Assembly: GCA_021785155.1 (NCBI GenBank)
Contig: JAJYGE010000247.1
Coordinates: forward strand, 1 to 12,749
DNA from: Planctomycetota bacterium
GTDB lineage: Bacteria; Planctomycetota; Phycisphaerae; WQYP01
DNA length: 12,749 nucleotides
Direction of reading: 5' to 3'
The notes beneath the pieces were generated by a model that searched no databases, was not told where the DNA came from, and saw only the letters and a list, made by a program, of their open reading frames with translations. Shown here in pieces: positions 7,183 through 12,749 of this stretch. Both the position numbers and the translations under genes were made by a program. Numbering within the stretch: position 1 is the stretch's first letter; every line of letters begins with the position of its first letter.

Positions 7183-7500
7183 ATGACTGGATACGACTTG
7201 GCGGCGTTTTCACAAACGTGGACGGCGGGATTTGTCGGTGGCGGCGTGGCGGTTCTGGTCGTCGTCTGGTTCGCTTTGCGCTATTGGATTGCTACCACCC
7301 ATAAAACCAATATTAAAGACATTCATACGCCCACCGTGGACCGACTTAATGCCGAGGCGCTGGAACACATGGATTTGGATCCGGAAGTCCAGGCGGCTTT
7401 AGCGGATAGTGAACCAGCGCCGGATGATCTTTTGGATATTATTCCCAAGGATGGCAAGGGAACCTCCTCGCCGGAGTCGAAAACTCCCAAACCGAAGTAA
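7183..7500 (+). CDS. Small single-pass membrane protein of unknown function
   Basis: A 105-residue protein I do not recognise. It has a short polar N-terminus and one strong membrane helix at about 16-35 (FVGGGVAVLVVVWFALRYW). The long hydrophilic C-terminal part is acidic in the middle (EHMDLDPEVQAALADSEPAPDDLLDII) and ends in a Lys/Pro/Ser-rich tail. No Cys and no catalytic motif are visible. The helix lacks a lipobox and a signal-peptidase site, so it is probably an anchor, with the tail likely in the cytoplasm because basic residues follow the helix. ATG at 7183 has GGGAGA eight bases upstream, and a strong promoter lies at 7092-7120. queG begins 21 bases after its stop, so the two are probably cotranscribed. 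A scaffold or adaptor role would be guesswork. The clean ribosome site, promoter and composition make it a real gene rather than a chance frame. Confidence 0.8.
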   Translation: MTGYDLAAFSQTWTAGFVGGGVAVLVVVWFALRYWIATTHKTNIKDIHTPTVDRLNAEALEHMDLDPEVQAALADSEPAPDDLLDIIPKDGKGTSSPESKTPKPK

Positions 7501-7521
7501 TGGGTTAAATGATTTGTGCCT

Positions 7522-8700
7522 ATGACGTTGAGCCAAATGAACAGTCCTGAAGTGCCCTCATGCCATTCAGGGGAAGGTGTATTAAACTCCGCTGTCCCCG
7601 CGCCCATCAGAGTTCATCATACACAAGCAGTGGCACCTCATGATCTCGCTTTGACTGTCAAACAGATCGCACGCGACCTGGGTTTTGATCTCGTTGGCAT
7701 CGCGGATATTGGTCCATCCTCTCATGCCGCATATATTGAGTCTTTCTTTGGACAAAAGCGACACGGCACCATGGACTATCTGGCCCGCATGAAGTCCGCA
7801 AAGATGGATATTCAAACGCATCTGCCATGGGTGAGAAGCGCCGTGTGCGTAGCCATAAGTTACCATCAGGGCAACAAAGGCTCGCACGGACAGTCGGGGG
7901 CCAATGCGGTGGCCAAAATATCGCCATCAACGCCCCACGCAGGCCGGGATTCGCCGCCTGGTAATGAAAATGTCGAAGGCGATGTAACGGCCAAAATTGC
8001 GACCTATGCCGCCGGACGTGATTATCACCGTATTTTCACTGGATTACTGCAAAAATTGGAACGCGCCATTCGAGCATTGGTGCCGGGGGATTTGGCCACG
8101 CGAGCTTATGTGGATACCGGACCGTGTCTGGAGCGGGAGTTGGCTACTCGTGCGGGTTTGGGCTGGATCGGCAAAAATACCATGCTGATCCATCCGAAGC
8201 ATGGTTCCTGGTTTTTACTTGGCGAATTATTTCTATCGCTTTCATTGCCCGCCGATCCGCCGCAATTGGATCGCTGCGGTACCTGTACCCGTTGCATTGA
8301 GGCCTGTCCAACGGATGCCCTTTCGCCGTATCAAATGAATGCCGGTAAATGCATCAGTTATCTCACTCTGGAAAACCGCGCGGACATAGGTCCGGAATTT
8401 CACGCTCCGATGCGCGAAGCGGGATATATTATCGGGTGCGATATCTGCCAGACAGTTTGCCCTTTTAATCGGCACCCACTGGTGGCAAGCCATCCGGATT
8501 TTCAGCCGCGCACTTTTTCCGGCGCTGTGTCACTGCGGACTGTGTTGAATTGGACGGAGCATGATTGGGATCAAGCCACGCGCGGACGGGCCTTTCGCCG
8601 CGCAAAATATCACATGTGGCGTCGCAACGCCTCGATTGTAGGTTTTGTCTCGCTCTATTCTCCGATGTGTCATCAACATGAGCCGGTCACGACCCCGTAA
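7522..8700 (+). CDS. queG: Epoxyqueuosine reductase QueG
   Basis: The final step of queuosine synthesis: a cobalamin- and iron-sulfur-dependent reductase turning epoxyqueuosine into queuosine in the wobble position of tRNAs with GUN anticodons. About 392 residues. Signatures: YVDTGPCLERELA with the conserved catalytic Asp198, GLGWIGKNTMLI, and two 4Fe-4S sites, CGTCTRCIEACPTDAL (Cys252, 255, 258, 262) and CDICQTVCP (Cys306, 309, 313), plus Cys277 in GKCISY. The end 'RAFRRAKYHMWRRNASIV' is the usual family C-terminus, and there is little after it, so the HEAT-like extension of some homologues is absent. Two oddities: a roughly 40-residue N-terminal lead before LTVKQIARDLGFDLVGIA, and a polar insert of about 35 residues (near 117-152) before KIATYAAGRDYH. 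The start is uncertain: ATG 7522 is chosen, GTG 7516 and GTG 7630 are alternatives, and none has a good ribosome site. Other queuosine genes are not in the window. Confidence 0.93.
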   Translation: MTLSQMNSPEVPSCHSGEGVLNSAVPAPIRVHHTQAVAPHDLALTVKQIARDLGFDLVGIADIGPSSHAAYIESFFGQKRHGTMDYLARMKSAKMDIQTHLPWVRSAVCVAISYHQGNKGSHGQSGANAVAKISPSTPHAGRDSPPGNENVEGDVTAKIATYAAGRDYHRIFTGLLQKLERAIRALVPGDLATRAYVDTGPCLERELATRAGLGWIGKNTMLIHPKHGSWFLLGELFLSLSLPADPPQLDRCGTCTRCIEACPTDALSPYQMNAGKCISYLTLENRADIGPEFHAPMREAGYIIGCDICQTVCPFNRHPLVASHPDFQPRTFSGAVSLRTVLNWTEHDWDQATRGRAFRRAKYHMWRRNASIVGFVSLYSPMCHQHEPVTTP

Positions 8701-8715
8701 ACCTCGCTGCCACAT

Positions 8716-8737
8716 GCGCATCACAAGGCCGATGCGC
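8716..8737 (+). other. Stem-loop just after queG
   Basis: GCGCATC (8716-8722) and GATGCGC (8731-8737) form a perfect 7-bp stem with an 8-base loop, starting 16 bases after the queG stop. There is no T-run, so it is at most a weak terminator or a 3'-end stabilising structure. Confidence 0.35.
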
Positions 8738-8798
8738 TGCTCGCATTCACTGATCTCCTTAACTTTATCATTGTGGAGTGCCCGCGGTGGAGGATGGA

Positions 8799-11518
<2,720 letters not shown>

Positions 11519-11801
11519 TACCGCGCCTTACTGACAATCGAGTGCCAGAGCACTGGTCGGGCATCTTTGGCCGCCACTTTGATCCACCATCATTGCCGTG
11601 GCCAAATTATTCGGCAGAAAAATGCAAAGGGGTGGCACATGTTGTCGCTGAGACTTCCACCCAACATGAATGACTGTCTTTGCTTGAAATAATATCGTCC
11701 TACGCCGCAATTCATGCGTGATCATAAGAGCGGGTATGACATGCTGCGTCGCGTCAATAAAATTCGTGTATGCGCAAAACTGGATTTTGCAATTGATTCC
11801 A

Positions 11802-11853
11802 GTGCCCTGTTCCACCGATAATTACTGGTGGAACAGGGCACCAGGCCTCTTTT
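11802..11853 (+). terminator. Strong hairpin, probable terminator of the gyrB transcript
   Basis: GTGCCCTGTTCCACC (11802-11816) and GGTGGAACAGGGCAC (11827-11841) pair perfectly over 15 bp around a 10-base AT-rich loop. TCTTTT (11848-11853) follows after six bases (CAGGCC). The stem strength is outstanding, but the T-run is short and set back from the stem, so termination may be incomplete or factor-assisted. It lies about 280 bases after gyrB and 138 before the sigma gene. Confidence 0.6.
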
Positions 11854-11919
11854 AGTCCGATATATCATCGTAACGGTAAGAATATGGAAATCCGTGCCGT
11901 CGGAATCAATGAAAACCCT

Positions 11920-11949
11920 TTGACCGGGCGGCAACGTATAAGGTAGAAG
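11920..11949 (+). promoter_or_regulatory. Promoter of the sigma factor gene
   Basis: TTGACC (11920-11925, five of six consensus bases) and TAGAAG (11944-11949, four of six) are spaced by 18 bases. The start would fall near 11956, leaving a short leader that contains AAGGAG (11963-11968). It looks like a housekeeping sigma-70 promoter rather than an ECF-autoregulated one. Confidence 0.5.
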
Positions 11950-11979
11950 ATCGGATTTTCGGAAGGAGTTTCGCGGCGA

Positions 11980-12552
11980 ATGGAATCCCGCCCAAATAAT
12001 TCTGGAGGCATGAGTGAAGCGGTTGCCATTGCCCCGGCGACCCCCGCGGAGGCTCTGCGCCTGTATGGTTCCTGGCTGCGGGCGGTAGCGGTAGCTCGAT
12101 TGAAGACCACGCAAGGGGCAGATGATGTGATGCAGGATGTGGCCGCGGCCGCGGTAAAAAACTGGTCGACGCTGCAATCGCAAAGCAACGCCAAGCCTTG
12201 GCTTTATCGGTTGACGGTGCGGGCCGCCTTGATGCATCGGCGAAGCTTGGGCCGAGCGCGTAAACGCATTGCCCAAGCATCGGAAGTGGCGATGATGCGG
12301 TCGGATGCGGCTCATCCGCCTGATCCGCTGGAAGTGCTTTTAAGTTCTGAGCGTGCTGCCATATTGCGGCAGGCGATGGCAAAACTGCCATCACGCGATA
12401 CGGAAATGCTGATGATGAAACATGTGGATGATTGCAGTTATAAGGAAATTGCGGCACGCATGGGTGTGACACCGGCGGTGGTGGAAATGCGGTTGTTTCG
12501 GGCACGGCAGAAATTGCGTCAACTGCTGATCGCCGGAACATTCAATAGTTAG
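11980..12552 (+). CDS. ECF-like RNA polymerase sigma factor (sigma-70 family)
   Basis: A 190-residue two-domain sigma factor of ECF size. Region 2 spans about 22-95, with GADDVMQDVAAAAVKNW (core-binding helix) and KPWLYRLTVRAALMHRRSLGRARKR (promoter -10 recognition region, very basic at its end). A linker of about 25 residues follows. Region 4 spans about 125-187 (LPSRDTEMLMMKHVDDCSYKEIAARMGVTPAVVEMRLFRARQKLRQLL), a clear helix-turn-helix for the -35 element. ATG at 11980 has AAGGAG, but 11 bases away, which is long. A second ATG at 12010 has GGAGG only one base upstream, too close to be used normally. The next gene begins 44 bases later and resembles a planctomycetal anti-sigma or regulatory partner. 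The signal sensed and the ECF group cannot be read from this sequence. Confidence 0.92.
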   Translation: MESRPNNSGGMSEAVAIAPATPAEALRLYGSWLRAVAVARLKTTQGADDVMQDVAAAAVKNWSTLQSQSNAKPWLYRLTVRAALMHRRSLGRARKRIAQASEVAMMRSDAAHPPDPLEVLLSSERAAILRQAMAKLPSRDTEMLMMKHVDDCSYKEIAARMGVTPAVVEMRLFRARQKLRQLLIAGTFNS

Positions 12553-12596
12553 TTGTTGAACCCTGTGAAACCCGTCAACATACGGAGTAAAAAATT

Positions 12597-12749
12597 ATGG
12601 CTCTCTTTTCACATTTTGAAGAATTGAATAGTCCCGTTGGTCGCGTGGCGGGTGTCCATGATCCGGATATGGCTATGGACATGCTGGTCGATGATGAATT
12701 GTCCGAGGATCGTCGGCGAGAATTGCTGAAATCCATTGAGGAAGAGCCG
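12597..12749 (+). CDS. Probable anti-sigma factor or sigma-linked regulator, N-terminal 51 residues only
   Basis: The first 51 codons are present and open to the window edge. ATG at 12597 has GGAG nine bases upstream. The visible part is acidic: a lead, MALFSHFEELNSP, then DMLVDDELSEDRRRELLKSIEEEP. The 'D-ELS-RR-LL-EEP' pattern resembles the N-terminus of membrane-linked anti-sigma proteins that follow ECF sigma genes in Planctomycetota. That is recognition by eye of a short stretch, so moderate support only. No zinc-binding His-Cys-Cys motif is visible in the part present. Its position 44 bases behind the sigma gene on the same strand supports cotranscription and a partner role. Confidence 0.6.
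   Translation, partial: MALFSHFEELNSPVGRVAGVHDPDMAMDMLVDDELSEDRRRELLKSIEEEP

Larger units (their letters stand above)
11519..11979. other. Gene-free, hairpin-rich gyrB-sigma spacer
   Basis: No credible coding region in 461 bases. Inverted repeats in order: AGTGC/GCACT (11531-11544); TTTGGCC-type arms at 11566-11577 and 11598-11606 with a 2-base bulge; two mutually exclusive pairings, GGGTGG 11630-11635 with CCACCC 11657-11662 and CATGTTG 11638-11644 with CAACATG 11662-11668; GCAAAA/TTTTGC (11774-11790); and a perfect 15-bp stem at 11802-11841. The right end holds the promoter of the sigma gene. It may be a long structured 3' region of gyrB or contain an unrecognised small RNA; neither is shown. 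Confidence 0.5.

Noticed and set aside
11630..11668. H-type pseudoknot in the gyrB spacer
   Set aside because: The stems interleave, but no bases remain between the two 3' strands to cross the first stem, so the fold is sterically doubtful. It is better read as two alternative hairpins.
11528..11815. 95-residue minus-strand frame in the gyrB-sigma spacer
   Set aside because: No ribosome site, no motif, and it ends inside the strong hairpin. Hairpin density argues for a noncoding region.
11722..12315. 197-residue open frame on the minus strand across the spacer and sigma gene
   Set aside because: It overlaps the sigma gene, runs through the 15-bp hairpin and shows no recognisable domain.
11906..12541. 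211-residue open frame on the minus strand opposite the sigma gene
   Set aside because: Pro/Ser/Ala-rich composition without motifs, fully antisense to a well-supported sigma factor. It is a shadow frame.

Overview
The window looks like chromosomal housekeeping DNA from a bacterium of the Planctomycetota, possibly the class Phycisphaerae. The phylum call is inference. It rests on a squalene (hpnCDE) operon, an ECF-type sigma factor, and a following gene whose start (short acidic lead, then 'DDELSEDRRREL...EEEP') resembles planctomycetal anti-sigma proteins. No rRNA or other definitive marker is present. I see no tRNA, rRNA, CRISPR array, insertion sequence, phage gene or integrase.

Layout. 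Positions 1-3199, minus strand: hpnC-hpnD-hpnE, a three-gene route from farnesyl diphosphate to squalene. hpnE runs off the left edge. hpnC and hpnD overlap by four bases (TTGA), and both hpnD and hpnE appear to use TTG starts. Positions 3200-3503: a divergent control region of 304 bases with several inverted repeats. Positions 3504-4463, plus strand: ispH, the last enzyme of the MEP isoprenoid pathway. Isoprenoid supply (ispH) and isoprenoid use (hpnCDE) are therefore transcribed away from each other from one shared region.

Positions 4464-4602: a spacer with three copies of ATCGGC and one complement, which can form alternative hairpins, one of them followed by five T. Positions 4603-7044: a large membrane-anchored transglutaminase of the TgpA/DUF3488 type. 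Positions 7092-7120: the clearest promoter in the window. It drives a small single-pass membrane protein (7183-7500), with queG (epoxyqueuosine reductase, last step of queuosine synthesis) 21 bases behind it. Positions 8954-11518: gyrB, long form, with Gln where the quinolone-region motif EGDSAGG normally has Asp. Positions 11519-11979: 461 bases without a credible gene but rich in hairpins, including a perfect 15-bp stem that probably ends the gyrB transcript. Positions 11980-12552: an ECF-like sigma factor with its own sigma-70-like promoter, followed by the start of a probable anti-sigma or regulatory partner cut by the right edge.

Most of the window is ordinary and well recognised. I did not find a convincing new multi-gene system. 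The best leads are the structured spacers (3200-3503, 4485-4578, 11519-11860), the GyrB substitution, the uncharacterised 105-residue membrane protein and the basic insert in the transglutaminase.
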